Source: Bacillaceae bacterium IKA-2
GTDB lineage: Bacteria; Bacillota; Bacilli; Bacillales; Anaerobacillaceae
Reading direction: 5' to 3'
Assembly: GCA_031761875.1 (NCBI GenBank)
Contig: CP134492.1
Coordinates: 3,038,001-3,102,000, forward strand
Length of the DNA stretch: 64,000 nt
A program made the position numbers and the translations under genes. This document shows, piece after piece, positions 35,538-45,381 of the stretch; the stretch's first letter is position 1; each line of letters opens with the position of its first letter. Under the pieces are notes generated by a model. The model searched no databases, was not told the DNA's origin, and saw only the letters and a list, made by a program, of their open reading frames with translations.

Positions 35538-35768
35538 TTAATCTTCGTCTTTCACATCAATATCAACTGGTACTTCTTGTTCTTGCTCTTCCCTCCAAAG
35601 GATTATTTCTTTTTCAATATTTTCTCTTGATTCAGCGAAATTTGCTTTGTTAACTAAAAATTGATCTCCATCATGTACAGCTCTAATATTTTTTGCTTTA
35701 ATTTGCTGATAGACGTAGTCTGGTGATAAGTGTAAATAATCTGACAACTCCTTTACTGATACGTACAT
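35538..35768 (-). CDS. Excisionase-type (MerR-like) helix-turn-helix protein
   Basis: A 76-aa protein with a winged-helix excisionase-family DNA-binding head (VSVKELSDYLHLSPDYVYQQIKAK, then IRAVHDGDQFLVNK). An acidic C-terminal tail follows. Two ATG codons and a TTG are in frame (35768, 35771, 35774) after GGAGG; the one at 35768 has the best spacing (7 nt). No integrase or phage gene is nearby, so it is probably a chromosomal regulator or a relic. Possible target: its own promoter and the downstream hydrolase gene, which is inference. Confidence 0.78.
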   Translation of the reverse strand: MYVSVKELSDYLHLSPDYVYQQIKAKNIRAVHDGDQFLVNKANFAESRENIEKEIILWREEQEQEVPVDIDVKDED

Positions 35769-35906
35769 CATCAATCCTCCATTTTCTCAGCGGTTTGCTT
35801 TTTAAATATCTCTCTATTAGAATTATACAATTGTTTAGAATGAATACCAACAAAATCAACGTAAAAAATGACATTTTTCACCCTTTTTCTGTATACTGTA
35901 AATAGA

Positions 35907-35951
35907 GTGATTTCATAATTCCTATAAACTAGCCACATTAAGCTACATCAC
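35907..35951. repeat. Partial copy of the nested-palindrome element
   Basis: GATTTCATAATTCC, then CTAGCCACATTAAGCTACATC aligns with the left half of the 122-bp unit at 28549 (GATTTCATCATATC, CTAGCCACATAAAACTATATC). Lies 44 bp before the HD-domain gene. Confidence 0.7.
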
Positions 35952-35994
35952 ATAAAATAAATTCAGTAACAAAACAATTTAAGGAGGGATAATG

Positions 35995-36522
35995 ATGAGA
36001 GATGTTACCTTGTTATCTATTTTCGAACATCATATTACGCAAAAATATGTAAAACGATCTGGAATGGTGCATGCAATTGCGGTAGCTTATCATGCATTTG
36101 AACTCTCAAAAAAGTATAATGTTAATGTTGATTTAGCTACGAAAGCTGCTTTTTTACACGATATTGGCCATTATACTTGGTACCGAAATGGTAAATGGGA
36201 TTATAATTTGTATAAAAAAAATGATATTCATGCTATTAAGGGTGCGGAACGTTCTCACAAATTACTAATAAGACTTGGAGAACATCCTGAGAAAGCCAAA
36301 AAAATCGCTTTAGCAATTTTACTTCACACCGACTCGTATTTACCAGATGGAAAACTTTTATTAGACCCCTTACAAAAAGTCGTTGCCATTGCCGATGAAA
36401 TGGATGAAGAACCAAGTGGAGGGCATCATTATCGACAAATCGAAGATGAAAAAGCAAAAAAATTAATTGTCATGTTAGATGAAAAAATCGAAAAAGAACT
36501 TTCTTCTCAAGATAAGTTTTGA
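35995..36522 (+). CDS. HD domain phosphohydrolase-like protein
   Basis: A 175-aa protein with the HD superfamily metal site: H in GMVHAIAVAYHAF, the HD pair in AAFLHDIGHYTW, and further histidines and D in ALAILLHTDSY and AIADEMDE. Such proteins cleave phosphoesters of nucleotides. Relatives act on small nucleotides (for example YqeK on Ap4A), but specificity cannot be read here. Two adjacent ATG codons (35992, 35995) follow AAGGAGGGATA; the second has 7-nt spacing. It has its own terminator. Confidence 0.85.
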   Translation: MRDVTLLSIFEHHITQKYVKRSGMVHAIAVAYHAFELSKKYNVNVDLATKAAFLHDIGHYTWYRNGKWDYNLYKKNDIHAIKGAERSHKLLIRLGEHPEKAKKIALAILLHTDSYLPDGKLLLDPLQKVVAIADEMDEEPSGGHHYRQIEDEKAKKLIVMLDEKIEKELSSQDKF

Positions 36523-36549
36523 AAAAAAGCTGCTCTGACAGCTTTTTTA
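36522..36549 (+). terminator. Terminator of the HD-domain gene
   Basis: AAAAAAGCTG and CAGCTTTTTT arms with a 6-nt loop, directly at the stop codon. Confidence 0.85.
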
Positions 36550-36607
36550 TTTATTGCGTTTTTGCTACTACCCATGATACATTATTATCAACAATAGAAT
36601 AAGCCTA

Positions 36608-36763
36608 AAAGGGGGAGTAGCGACCTATACGGTTAATGAGTCGTCATCACGGTGAATAGATCTTCACCCGGTTCATTAAGCTTTGTGTTCTTTACAAAGT
36701 ACGCAAGACCTTTTTATAAAAACATTTGTCGAAAAATGATTTTATAAAAGGGTCTTTTTTCTT
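36608..36763 (+). ncRNA. yybP-ykoY (Mn2+) riboswitch with terminator platform
   Basis: The leader of the CaCA exchanger gene shows the aptamer's conserved 5' part (AAAAGGGGGAGTAGCGACC) and 3' part (ACGCAAGACC) separated by paired helices (for example GGTGAATAGATCTTCACC). The 3' aptamer strand AAGACC is also the left arm of a terminator stem (AAGACCTTTTTATAAAA with TTTTATAAAAGGGTCTT, 36705-36757) followed by T. Binding of the metal should keep AAGACC from the terminator, so the gene is switched on by Mn2+. This is the usual design of the class. Confidence 0.9.
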
Positions 36764-36789
36764 TGTATTATTTCTAGGGGGCAATTACC

Positions 36790-37773
36790 ATGGTATTTTT
36801 TCTATTTTTCTTGGCCGCATTATTTACAGTCTTAGCTGCAGTAAAATTATCAACATATGCAGATGTACTAAGTGAACGGACTTCTTTAGGTGGAATGATA
36901 GTTGGAACTATTTTTCTTGCTGGGGCAACTTCTTTACCCGAAGTTACTACTAGTCTAGCAGCTATTGGTTTGAATAATCCCGACTTAGCTGTCGGAAATG
37001 TATTAGGAAGTAATTTATTTAATTTATTAATAATCGCCAGCTTCGATCTATATTTTCGTAAAAAACAAATCTTTAAAGCCGCTTCAAAAAGTCATTTATA
37101 TACAATTTACTTAGGAATGTTACTAACAAGTCTCGTTTTTGTTGCATTAACTTTGAAACTACCATTCTCTCTTTTAGGCGTTGGTTTAGACTCAATTGTT
37201 CTAGTAATCGTATATGCCACTGGAATGTACCTCTTAACTAAACGTGTTACGAGTTTAGAAAGAGGACAAGATGAAGATGGCATTTCGCAAACGTCAGCAA
37301 TTTCATTAAAAAAAGCAATTACAGGCTTTATTATTGCTGCACTTATCATCCTCGTAACTGGTACACTATTATCAGTCACTGGTGATAAAATTGCTGTCAT
37401 TACTGGACTTGGTTCTAGTTTTGTTGGTACTTTCCTGATTGCCGCAACAACATCATTACCCGAGGCTGTTGCCGTGTTAATTGCGATTCAATTACGAAAC
37501 TATAATTTGGCGATCGGTTCAATATTAGGTAGTAATATATTTAATATTTTAATATTAATTGGTTCTGACTTTTTTTACCGCAAGTCTACACTTATCTCAG
37601 CTGTAGCACCGGTCCATTCAGTGACAGCATTAGCAACGTTGATGTTAAGTGCTTTTGTTCTTTTTTCATTATTACGATTTAAATTTACAAAGTTTAAAAT
37701 TGTTTACTGGGTTCCATCGGCATTATTAGTAGTTGTTTACTTTGTATCTAGTTATCTCATTTTTATTAATTAA
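36790..37773 (+). CDS. CaCA family cation exchanger, probable Mn2+ or Ca2+ efflux
   Basis: A 327-aa membrane protein with about ten helices and two alpha-repeats typical of Na+/Ca2+ exchangers. They are GATSLPEVTTSLAAIG with AVGNVLGSNLFNLLI, and ATTSLPEAVAVLIAIQ with AIGSILGSNIFNILI. The PE glutamates and SN asparagines form the ion site. The ATG is 10 nt after AGGGGG. The yybP-ykoY riboswitch before it points to export of excess Mn2+, though exchangers of this type may carry Ca2+ too. Confidence 0.92.
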   Translation: MVFFLFFLAALFTVLAAVKLSTYADVLSERTSLGGMIVGTIFLAGATSLPEVTTSLAAIGLNNPDLAVGNVLGSNLFNLLIIASFDLYFRKKQIFKAASKSHLYTIYLGMLLTSLVFVALTLKLPFSLLGVGLDSIVLVIVYATGMYLLTKRVTSLERGQDEDGISQTSAISLKKAITGFIIAALIILVTGTLLSVTGDKIAVITGLGSSFVGTFLIAATTSLPEAVAVLIAIQLRNYNLAIGSILGSNIFNILILIGSDFFYRKSTLISAVAPVHSVTALATLMLSAFVLFSLLRFKFTKFKIVYWVPSALLVVVYFVSSYLIFIN

Positions 37774-37780
37774 AAAATTT

Positions 37781-37818
37781 AAAAACGGGTGACCAAAATT
37801 AGGGCATCCGTTTTTTTT
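37781..37818. terminator. Bidirectional terminator between the CaCA exchanger and the EamA transporter genes
   Basis: AAAAACGGGTG pairs with CATCCGTTTTT with one wobble around a 12-nt loop between convergent genes. Confidence 0.75.
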
Positions 37819-38717
37819 CACACAAACAGAATAATGATGACCACACCAAAAAAAACTAAACTAGCCGAAATCAATGTATAGCGTGCAATCGTTTCGTTTC
37901 CCTTTAAGAAAACTTTTGTGAGAATGATCGTCACTAAAGGTTCAATAGCAGCGATTGCTGCAACATATGAAACTTGGATATATTGAATGGCCATGAAAAA
38001 AGAAAGCATCGCAACACTTGTTGCGACACCGCCAATTAGATAATAAAGATTCGGACGGAGCACTTGAGTTTTTAATTTTATGATAATATTTTCTTTTCTT
38101 CCCTCAATCATTATCATTATTAAAATTGCTACAAAAGCGCTAATAAATGCTCCTAAATATGGATCTGGTAATGCCTCCATCCCAAACTTCCGAACACCTT
38201 GTCCGATTCCAAAGGCAACTGCTGCAGTAAGTGCTAGTAAATAGCCACGGCGATCATTTAATTGCATTTTAGTAAGTTGATGATTTCCATAACTAAAAAG
38301 ATAATAGCCTTGAATAAATAAACCAAAAAGCACAAAACCGATCCCAATACCCGACACAATACTCAATGCCTCATTAAGAAAAATAAGGGCGAATACAATT
38401 GTAAATAGTGGTGCACTATTTTTGATCGCAGTTCCTTTTGTTGCTCCGATACGACGAAAACTTTTAAACAATGTGAACCGACCTATAAAAGTTGTTAAAA
38501 TGCCAGCCAAAACAAAATATAGGACACCAGCTAAGGTTATTGAAACAGTTTCAATAAAAAAACGATAAATAAATGCCGCTGTTCCTAAAAAAAGAAAATT
38601 GATCAAAAAGGTTATAAGTACGCCGTTATCTGTCGCCGAATCCTTCATACCCCTTTTTATTGCAACGTTACTAATTGAGAACATCAACGCAGTTAAACAA
38701 GCCAAAAATATCCCCAT
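37818..38717 (-). CDS. EamA/DMT family transporter
   Basis: A 299-aa protein with ten hydrophobic helices in two EamA repeats (about 1-130 and 150-299). Typical features are the glycine-rich ITFLINFLFLG helix, the second repeat AAVAFGIGQGVRKFG and the last pair LEPLVTIILTKVF-like segment (AAIEPLVTIILTKVFLKGNE). It is a drug/metabolite exporter of unknown substrate. Convergent with the exchanger gene. The ATG is preceded by GAGGGGTAT. Confidence 0.9.
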   Translation of the reverse strand: MGIFLACLTALMFSISNVAIKRGMKDSATDNGVLITFLINFLFLGTAAFIYRFFIETVSITLAGVLYFVLAGILTTFIGRFTLFKSFRRIGATKGTAIKNSAPLFTIVFALIFLNEALSIVSGIGIGFVLFGLFIQGYYLFSYGNHQLTKMQLNDRRGYLLALTAAVAFGIGQGVRKFGMEALPDPYLGAFISAFVAILIMIMIEGRKENIIIKLKTQVLRPNLYYLIGGVATSVAMLSFFMAIQYIQVSYVAAIAAIEPLVTIILTKVFLKGNETIARYTLISASLVFFGVVIIILFV

Positions 38718-38844
38718 ATACCCCTCATTCTAATAGCGAATGCCCAAAAAGAAGTTAATTATTGCATTCTTATTATCTTCTTTTTTAAATATATACTACT
38801 AACTTTGATAGATTGAAAACTAAATATATTACTACATTCGGCAA

Positions 38845-39414
38845 TCACTCGATAATACCTGCTAAAAATCGGTGTTTTTTTAACATATCCATAGTAAGGA
38901 TACCATTAAATCGCTCTACAATCTTGCCTTTCTCATCAATAAAAATAGTTGTTGGAATGCCAATTAATTGATAATCTTTCATAACTTTACCTTCACCATC
39001 ATACAGGACTTCATATTCAACTTGAAAATGCTCAGCAAACTCACGAACTTGATTCGGATTTTTTTCTTCCTTTGTCATATTGACTCCTAAAATAATTAGT
39101 TTCTGATTATCAGTTATCCGGTCTAATTCCACAAATACTGGCATTTCTTCTTGGCAAGGACCACACCAAGTCGCAAAAAAATTTATGATTACTTTTTTAC
39201 CTCGGTAATTAGACAAAGTTAATTTTTCTCCGTTGCTATTTAACAACTGAAAGTCAACGGCAACGTTCTCTTTATAGACCCCTGTACTATTTTCCGCTAA
39301 AACAGCTTGCTCAATTCGTTTTAAAGGAGTATCCGATAGTTGATAGCTAATTGCTAAACACAGAAAAATAAAACAAATTAGCGCTAAATAATAAGAATTT
39401 TTCCTCAAAAACAA
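38845..39414 (-). CDS. Membrane-anchored thioredoxin-like protein (TlpA/ResA family)
   Basis: A 189-aa protein with one N-terminal anchor helix (SYYLALICFIFLCLAIS) and an extracytoplasmic thioredoxin fold. It has VNFFATWCGPCQEEMPVF with the CGPC active site and the cis-proline in IGIPTTIFID. ResA-like proteins reduce apocytochrome c disulphides, while StoA acts in spore cortex synthesis; I cannot tell which applies. The ATG follows a GGTGG-type site (AAAGGTGGTGGGTAAAAG). It is a single gene. Confidence 0.9.
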   Translation of the reverse strand: MFLRKNSYYLALICFIFLCLAISYQLSDTPLKRIEQAVLAENSTGVYKENVAVDFQLLNSNGEKLTLSNYRGKKVIINFFATWCGPCQEEMPVFVELDRITDNQKLIILGVNMTKEEKNPNQVREFAEHFQVEYEVLYDGEGKVMKDYQLIGIPTTIFIDEKGKIVERFNGILTMDMLKKHRFLAGIIE

Positions 39415-39609
39415 CTTTTACCCACCACCTTTCTTTTCTTAACTTCATTTAGACAAACACGATTAAGCCTTCTAAATTAATATATATGCACAGTTGTTTA
39501 CACAAATTCTCTATTCCATAAAGTCAGAGAACTCCCCAGTTGCGCTAGAGTATGTGGGGAGACATTCATTAATCTCTTGATAGCTTCCGTTGTTTCAAGT
39601 ATGCTATGT

Positions 39610-39615
39610 TATAAT
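39610..39615 (+). promoter_or_regulatory. Probable extended -10 promoter of trpS
   Basis: TGTTATAAT is an extended -10 (TGn-TATAAT). The start of transcription would be near 39622, leaving a leader of about 105 nt that is almost wholly a palindromic element. I see no T-box motif in that leader. Confidence 0.6.
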
Positions 39616-39628
39616 TACGATTTATTTT

Positions 39629-39706
39629 AATGAAATTCATAATACTGATTTTTCGCCACTAGATATAGCTTGATATGGCTAATTTATTGATATTATGAAA
39701 TTCATT
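39629..39706. repeat. Nested-palindrome element without the central hairpin, in the trpS leader
   Basis: Outer ATGAAATTCAT copies lie at both ends and inner CGCCACTAG / ATGGCTAA arms. Read on the minus strand it aligns with the 122-bp unit at 28549 (ATATCAATAAATTAGCCATATC against ATATCAATAATCTAGCCACATA), but lacks the middle AAGTTGAA hairpin. Confidence 0.7.
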
Positions 39707-39709
39707 TAG

Positions 39710-40714
<1,005 letters not shown>

Positions 40715-40785
40715 GGACAGTAGGACAGGAAGTTCAAAGGCTTTGAAGTGCTAGTGGATTAGCTTTTGAACTTTTTCTTTTTACT

Positions 40786-40882
40786 TTCCTACTTTCTCTT
40801 TCTATCTTCCAACTTCCAACTTTCTACTTTCCTACTTTCTCTTTCTATCTTCCAACTTTCTACTTTCTACTTTCTACTTTTC
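40786..40882. repeat. Simple-sequence tract of CTTTCTACTTTCC-type units
   Basis: Imperfect repeats of CCAACTTTCTACTTT and CCTACTTTCTCTTTCTATCTT, two blocks nearly identical, pyrimidine-rich on the plus strand. Similar short tracts lie at 47440-47490 and 17305-17330. It follows the trpS stop codon; no coding frame. Confidence 0.8.
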
Positions 40883-40893
40883 CAATCTTGACT

Positions 40894-40940
40894 AAAAAAG
40901 AAGCAAAGACAATTTAAATAAATTGTCTTTGCTTCTTTTT
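40894..40940. terminator. Bidirectional terminator between trpS and yjbA
   Basis: A perfect 21-bp stem (AAAAAGAAGCAAAGACAATT and complement) with a short AT loop, ending in T tracts on both strands. Confidence 0.95.
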
Positions 40941-41685
40941 ATTTAACACTTTCAGCTTGTTGAAGTTCCCAAAGCTTTTCAAAAAACGATTGACCTTTAA
41001 TCATCCGTCCACAAAGATGATAGTGGTGGGTTGACCAGCCATGTTTTAATTCATCAAAAAGACGTTGCCAAGCTTCTTCCAAGTCCATCTGTTGAATGAC
41101 TTCATATTTAGCAGGTGACCATTCAGTATACCAGTAGCGTACTTCAGCGGTATTACCTGTCGAATATAATTGATCCAAAACCATAAATAACAACTGCTTT
41201 AGTTGTCTCTCTACACGGGTTAGGCCACTCATATGAATTGGGTCTGGCGATAAAATATGGTACTCTCTTGGAGCTTCGATGTATTTCAGAACATAATCTT
41301 TAACTCCCTCATTCAAAGCTAACTCTAGGACAATTTCCTCTTGTCTTGACATTAATCTACTTTTTCGAATTGGACTATGATACCCCAATGTATCAACAGC
41401 TAATACTTTTTGACCATCAGTTGCGATAAAACAATAATCAAGTTCTATCCGCTGATTATTTTTTCTTTGAAAGCTTTGTTGATAAACATCTTTTCGTAAT
41501 TGTTCAGGTAATTCTGCTAAATTATTTTCTATGTAATCAAGTAACTTGGTTGTCATTTTTATAATGACAACTTGATCTAAAAGTTCAATTTTATCATCTT
41601 TCCTCCATTCAAAAAAATGACAGATATTGTACCCGTTTTCTTCTCCCTCAAACCAGTTGATCCATACATCCCTAATGTGGACCAT
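40939..41685 (-). CDS. yjbA: UPF0736 family protein YjbA (DUF3603)
   Basis: A 248-aa soluble protein of a family confined to Bacillaceae and found next to trpS, as here. Conserved-looking segments are [41 protein letters not shown] and [19 protein letters not shown]. No known catalytic motif. The ATG is preceded by AAGGGGG. Function unknown. Confidence 0.9.
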   Translation of the reverse strand: MVHIRDVWINWFEGEENGYNICHFFEWRKDDKIELLDQVVIIKMTTKLLDYIENNLAELPEQLRKDVYQQSFQRKNNQRIELDYCFIATDGQKVLAVDTLGYHSPIRKSRLMSRQEEIVLELALNEGVKDYVLKYIEAPREYHILSPDPIHMSGLTRVERQLKQLLFMVLDQLYSTGNTAEVRYWYTEWSPAKYEVIQQMDLEEAWQRLFDELKHGWSTHHYHLCGRMIKGQSFFEKLWELQQAESVK

Positions 41686-41797
41686 TATTAAACCCCCTTA
41701 CGTTAAAAATATTGTATCAACAGTATGGGCATGGTTTAGGAAGTTTATTCCACATAGATTATTTTCACAGGATATTTTTTCATTCATGGAAGAAGGA

Positions 41798-42019
41798 TTA
41801 CTTTTTAGATAATGGTAGATAAGTACTTAAGAAAATCATGATAAAGCCAATGATAAAAAGATGAAACTCAACTCTTGCGATAATAAATCTTAAATAATAA
41901 ATAAAAGAATACCCTGCAGTCACTAAATTTAAATAAGCAATTATACTTATTCCTCCCATTACAGCCAGACCAAAACCGACAAGTAAAAGGAAAAAACGGA
42001 AAATCATAACTTGTCCCAT
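41798..42019 (-). CDS. Small membrane protein with two to three helices
   Basis: A 73-aa hydrophobic protein: helices at about 6-30 and 45-68 with GFGLAVMGGISIIAYLNL in the first. The ATG at 42019 has no good ribosome site; an inner ATG at codon 5 is an alternative. Not assigned to a family. It lies between yjbA and the YjaZ-type protease gene, with the GGGGGG-rich stretch upstream at 42054-42061. Confidence 0.6.
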   Translation of the reverse strand: MGQVMIFRFFLLLVGFGLAVMGGISIIAYLNLVTAGYSFIYYLRFIIARVEFHLFIIGFIMIFLSTYLPLSKK

Positions 42020-42116
42020 GAAAAAAAATTATTTTTATAAGTTTGCATAGGTATCCCCCCCCTGTATATCACGCTATTACACATACTTCTTCACGAACCA
42101 AAAAAATCCTTTAAAA

Positions 42117-42146
42117 TAAAAAACTTGGCTTAGCGCCAAGTTTTTG
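42117..42146. terminator. Terminator of the yjaZ-type gene
   Basis: AAAAACTTGGC and GCCAAGTTTTT arms around a TTAGC loop, 11 bp after the stop codon of the gene at 42157. Confidence 0.9.
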
Positions 42147-42156
42147 ATCCCCTATT

Positions 42157-42984
42157 CTAAAATCCTGAATTTGTTAATATTTCAAAAGAATCCTTTTTAA
42201 GAAGCTCACTCATTGTAATTTCCTTGTGCTCCTTCATATAGGCCGAAACAATTAAGTAGCCAATTGAGTAGCCAAACCATTTCGGAAAGCCGTTATACAA
42301 GCTCGTACCGTACAAAATAGGATCATGCTTCTCTTTCCCTTTTAAATGTAATAATCTTTTCACTCTAGACCAATGGGGAAGCAATTCTTTTTTTGAATAC
42401 AAAGATACCCAAGGAGCCAAGTGCTCTTTTCCAAATAATTCTTCTACAGCAACTTCCGCAATTCCCTCGACAAGCATTGAATCTAATAAAGTTAATTGAT
42501 CAAAGTCTTTATTAATGGTGGCTAGCCGGCAGACATGATTATATTCATGCGTCAACAATGCTTTAAGTTCCTTTTCAGGGATCTCTTTTGTAACAAATAA
42601 AACGACTACACTGTGAAAACTTAACCCCATTTTGCCTTTTAATTCTTTCATAATTCGTTCATTTCGGCGTTCAATTGGATATATGAATATGACTGCTTTT
42701 TCTCCATTCCAGTCTTTTTGTAATTTTTCATAGTGACACTCAAGTATTTCCCAAACACATTTTTTTTCTAAGCCTTTTATTTCTTGAAAGATCTTTGCAT
42801 CTGGATAAAATAGACCATTATCTAAAAAATATTTATGAAGTTCCATTGCTGTATACTCTTCAAAATAAACAGCTACTGGGTTACATAATACCTCTTTCTG
42901 TAGTTGTAAATATTCATTGGGAGTAATTTCTTTGCGACGTCTTAAATACTCTTTTAAATATTTATTTGTACTCACAACACTCAT
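42157..42984 (-). CDS. yjaZ: DUF2268 predicted zinc protease YjaZ
   Basis: A 275-aa protein with a metallopeptidase motif, LLTHEYNHVCRL (HExxH), and a downstream LVEGIAEVAVEELFG helix whose glutamate should be the third ligand. The DUF2268 fold covers about residues 60-270. B. subtilis yjaZ sits just after fabF, and here topB, fnr and an LCP gene intervene. The cellular role is unknown. The ATG has GGGGAGG upstream. Confidence 0.87.
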   Translation of the reverse strand: MSVVSTNKYLKEYLRRRKEITPNEYLQLQKEVLCNPVAVYFEEYTAMELHKYFLDNGLFYPDAKIFQEIKGLEKKCVWEILECHYEKLQKDWNGEKAVIFIYPIERRNERIMKELKGKMGLSFHSVVVLFVTKEIPEKELKALLTHEYNHVCRLATINKDFDQLTLLDSMLVEGIAEVAVEELFGKEHLAPWVSLYSKKELLPHWSRVKRLLHLKGKEKHDPILYGTSLYNGFPKWFGYSIGYLIVSAYMKEHKEITMSELLKKDSFEILTNSGF

Positions 42985-43051
42985 AGTCAGCCTCCCCTAC
43001 ATTTCTTTCGTAGTTATAGGTATGTTGAATGTCAAAAGGATGCCACAGTAG

Positions 43052-45193
43052 TCAAAATTGAAAATTTATTTTTTTATTTTTCTCATCCCAAACGAGAGTT
43101 GCGCTGAATGTTTTCTCACCTTTCTTAAATCCTGATAAAATAGCTGATTTCCCTTCTTTAAGTATTGTTTCCACTGTTGTTTCGGTTAATTTTTGTCCTA
43201 AAATTATTTTTGAAATTGTAAAGGTACAATTGATCTTCTTGTAATTTGAACAGCCGTAAAATTTTCCTTTGTCAACTACATCACCTTCACAAAATTTGCA
43301 CTTACCTAATTTTTTCCCAATAGAAAACTTAGAAATTGGTCGTCCTTTCACTTCATATTCAAGTCCTTGAAAGCTCCACTCTTTCGAACTTTCAGCGGCA
43401 TCGCTAATTAGCTTAGTTGTTAGCTTTTTTGTTTGTTCCATGAATATTAATGGTGATGCTGTGCCTTGACCAATCTCGCTTAGGCGTTGTTCCCATTTTG
43501 CAGTCATTTCAGGGGACGCTAAAATATTATCTCCGATTGCTTCAATAAGAATTTGTGCTTTCTTCGTTGCGGTGACTAGATTGCGCTCTACTTCGATATA
43601 CTGGCGGTCTTTTAACATTGTAATGATACCAGCACGCGTTGCCTCAGTTCCAAGTCCTTCTGTTTTTTTTAGAACTTTCTCTAACTCAGCATTATCGATA
43701 AATTTACCTGCTGTTTTCATTAAGGTAATTAATTGGCCTTCTGTGTATCTTTTTGGTGACTGTGTTTTACTTTTTTTTATATTTGTTTGAGCAACTCGCC
43801 CAACATCTCCTTCATCTAGCTGAGGTAAGATTACATCTTTATCCTCTTGTTGAAACAAGACTTTTCTCCAACCTTCATTAATTAACTGTTTTCCTTTTGA
43901 GATAAATGTTGCTCGCTTGTCGACTAAAGTTGTTACCTGAGTATAATCAAAAATGGCCGTATCATAATGAGCAGCAATCAGACGTTTTACGACTAGGTCG
44001 TAAAGCATTGCTTCATCAGAAGAAAGCTTACTAGGATCTGTTACTTGTTCAGTAGGAATAATTGCATAGTGATCTGTTACTTTTTTTTCATTTACAAAGC
44101 GTTTGTTAGTCAGTATCGAAGGTTTTGGTACCGGAAAAAATTGTTTGTACTCTTTAAATGTACTTAGCTTTGTTAAAATTTGTGGAAACGTCTCTGCTTC
44201 GCCTTTTGTAACATAATTAGAATCAGAGCGTGGGTAAGAAACGATGCCTTTTTGGTAAAGTTTTTGCAAAATATCAAGTGTTTTTTTCGGTGAAAATTTA
44301 TAGATACTATTTGCAGTAGCTTGCAAGGCAGAAAGGTTAAATAATAATGGCGGTTCGAATTTTTTCCGCTCTTTATCTGCTTTACTTACTTCTGCTTGTT
44401 TTGCTTTACAAAAATTCGCGATTTTATTTGCTAGCTCCTCACTTTCTATTCTTGAATTATTATCTTGTTCCCACATTCCTTCATATTCTTGATTACTCAT
44501 AGAAAATGTTGCTACAACTTCCCAAAATGGGATTGATTGAAACTGTTCAATCTCCTTTTCTCTTTTTACAATCAGTGCGAGGGTTGGTGTTTGAACTCTA
44601 CCTGCTGAAAACACATCACTAATACCTTTTTCTTTCAAAAGTAATGAATACAACCTTGAAGCATTCATACCTATTAGCCAGTCAGCACAAGCCCTTGTAT
44701 AAGCTTCATAATATAAGTTTCTCGTATTTTCCTCTGGTAAAAGATTCTCGAACCCTTCGATGACGGCTTTAGGCGTTAGTGATGATATCCATAGACGTTT
44801 CATCGGTTTACGTACGCCGCTCATTTGAATAATACTTCTTACAATCAACTCACCTTCTCGCCCTGCATCACCACCATGGATAATTTCGGTTACTTCTTTT
44901 TTCAATAATAGTTTTTTAATTATTTGGAACTGCTTATTTTTCGTACGGACTACTTCATATTGAAACCGCTCTGGAATAATCGGCAAATTTGTTAATGACC
45001 ACTTTTTCCAAGCTGGATGATAGCTTTCTGGTGATGAAAGCTGTAATAGATGACCTACTGCCCATGTGCAGATCCCTCCTTTTGGAAACCACTTATTTGG
45101 TTCAATTAAGATACAGCCTGTTTGTTTTTTTGTTTTAAATTGAGCGACGAGCGCCAATGCTTGATCTGGTTTCTCTGCTATAATTAATTTCAT
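43052..45193 (-). CDS. topB: DNA topoisomerase III
   Basis: A type IA topoisomerase of about 713 aa. It starts with the TOPRIM domain (KLIIAEKPDQALALV; later IIHGGDAGREGELIVR with the acidic metal site). The active-site tyrosine is in GIVSYPRSDSNYV. The C-terminal region has one zinc-ribbon-like motif (CKFCEGDVVDKGKFYGCSNY). It decatenates DNA by single-strand passage. The frame is open to 45223, but the ATG at 45193 matches the family N-terminus. Divergent from the fnr gene. Confidence 0.95.
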   Translation of the reverse strand: MKLIIAEKPDQALALVAQFKTKKQTGCILIEPNKWFPKGGICTWAVGHLLQLSSPESYHPAWKKWSLTNLPIIPERFQYEVVRTKNKQFQIIKKLLLKKEVTEIIHGGDAGREGELIVRSIIQMSGVRKPMKRLWISSLTPKAVIEGFENLLPEENTRNLYYEAYTRACADWLIGMNASRLYSLLLKEKGISDVFSAGRVQTPTLALIVKREKEIEQFQSIPFWEVVATFSMSNQEYEGMWEQDNNSRIESEELANKIANFCKAKQAEVSKADKERKKFEPPLLFNLSALQATANSIYKFSPKKTLDILQKLYQKGIVSYPRSDSNYVTKGEAETFPQILTKLSTFKEYKQFFPVPKPSILTNKRFVNEKKVTDHYAIIPTEQVTDPSKLSSDEAMLYDLVVKRLIAAHYDTAIFDYTQVTTLVDKRATFISKGKQLINEGWRKVLFQQEDKDVILPQLDEGDVGRVAQTNIKKSKTQSPKRYTEGQLITLMKTAGKFIDNAELEKVLKKTEGLGTEATRAGIITMLKDRQYIEVERNLVTATKKAQILIEAIGDNILASPEMTAKWEQRLSEIGQGTASPLIFMEQTKKLTTKLISDAAESSKEWSFQGLEYEVKGRPISKFSIGKKLGKCKFCEGDVVDKGKFYGCSNYKKINCTFTISKIILGQKLTETTVETILKEGKSAILSGFKKGEKTFSATLVWDEKNKKINFQF

Positions 45194-45381
45194 GTTTAAC
45201 AAGGTCCTCGCTTTCTTCGTCATTGTTTCTAGTAGGCCTGTTATTGAATTCTCGCAAAACAGTTAAATAACCTCAGGTTCATACAAATTTTAATATTTTT
45301 ATGGTATTCTTAAACTGTGAAAGATCGCGAATAAAAAAGATCAGGAAAAGTTAATAAATGGACACCAGGGGGGATGACCTA

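Noticed and set aside
35538-35768. Prophage or integrative element marked by the excisionase-like gene
   Set aside because: No integrase, att repeats or other phage genes occur nearby; neighbours are ordinary chromosomal genes.
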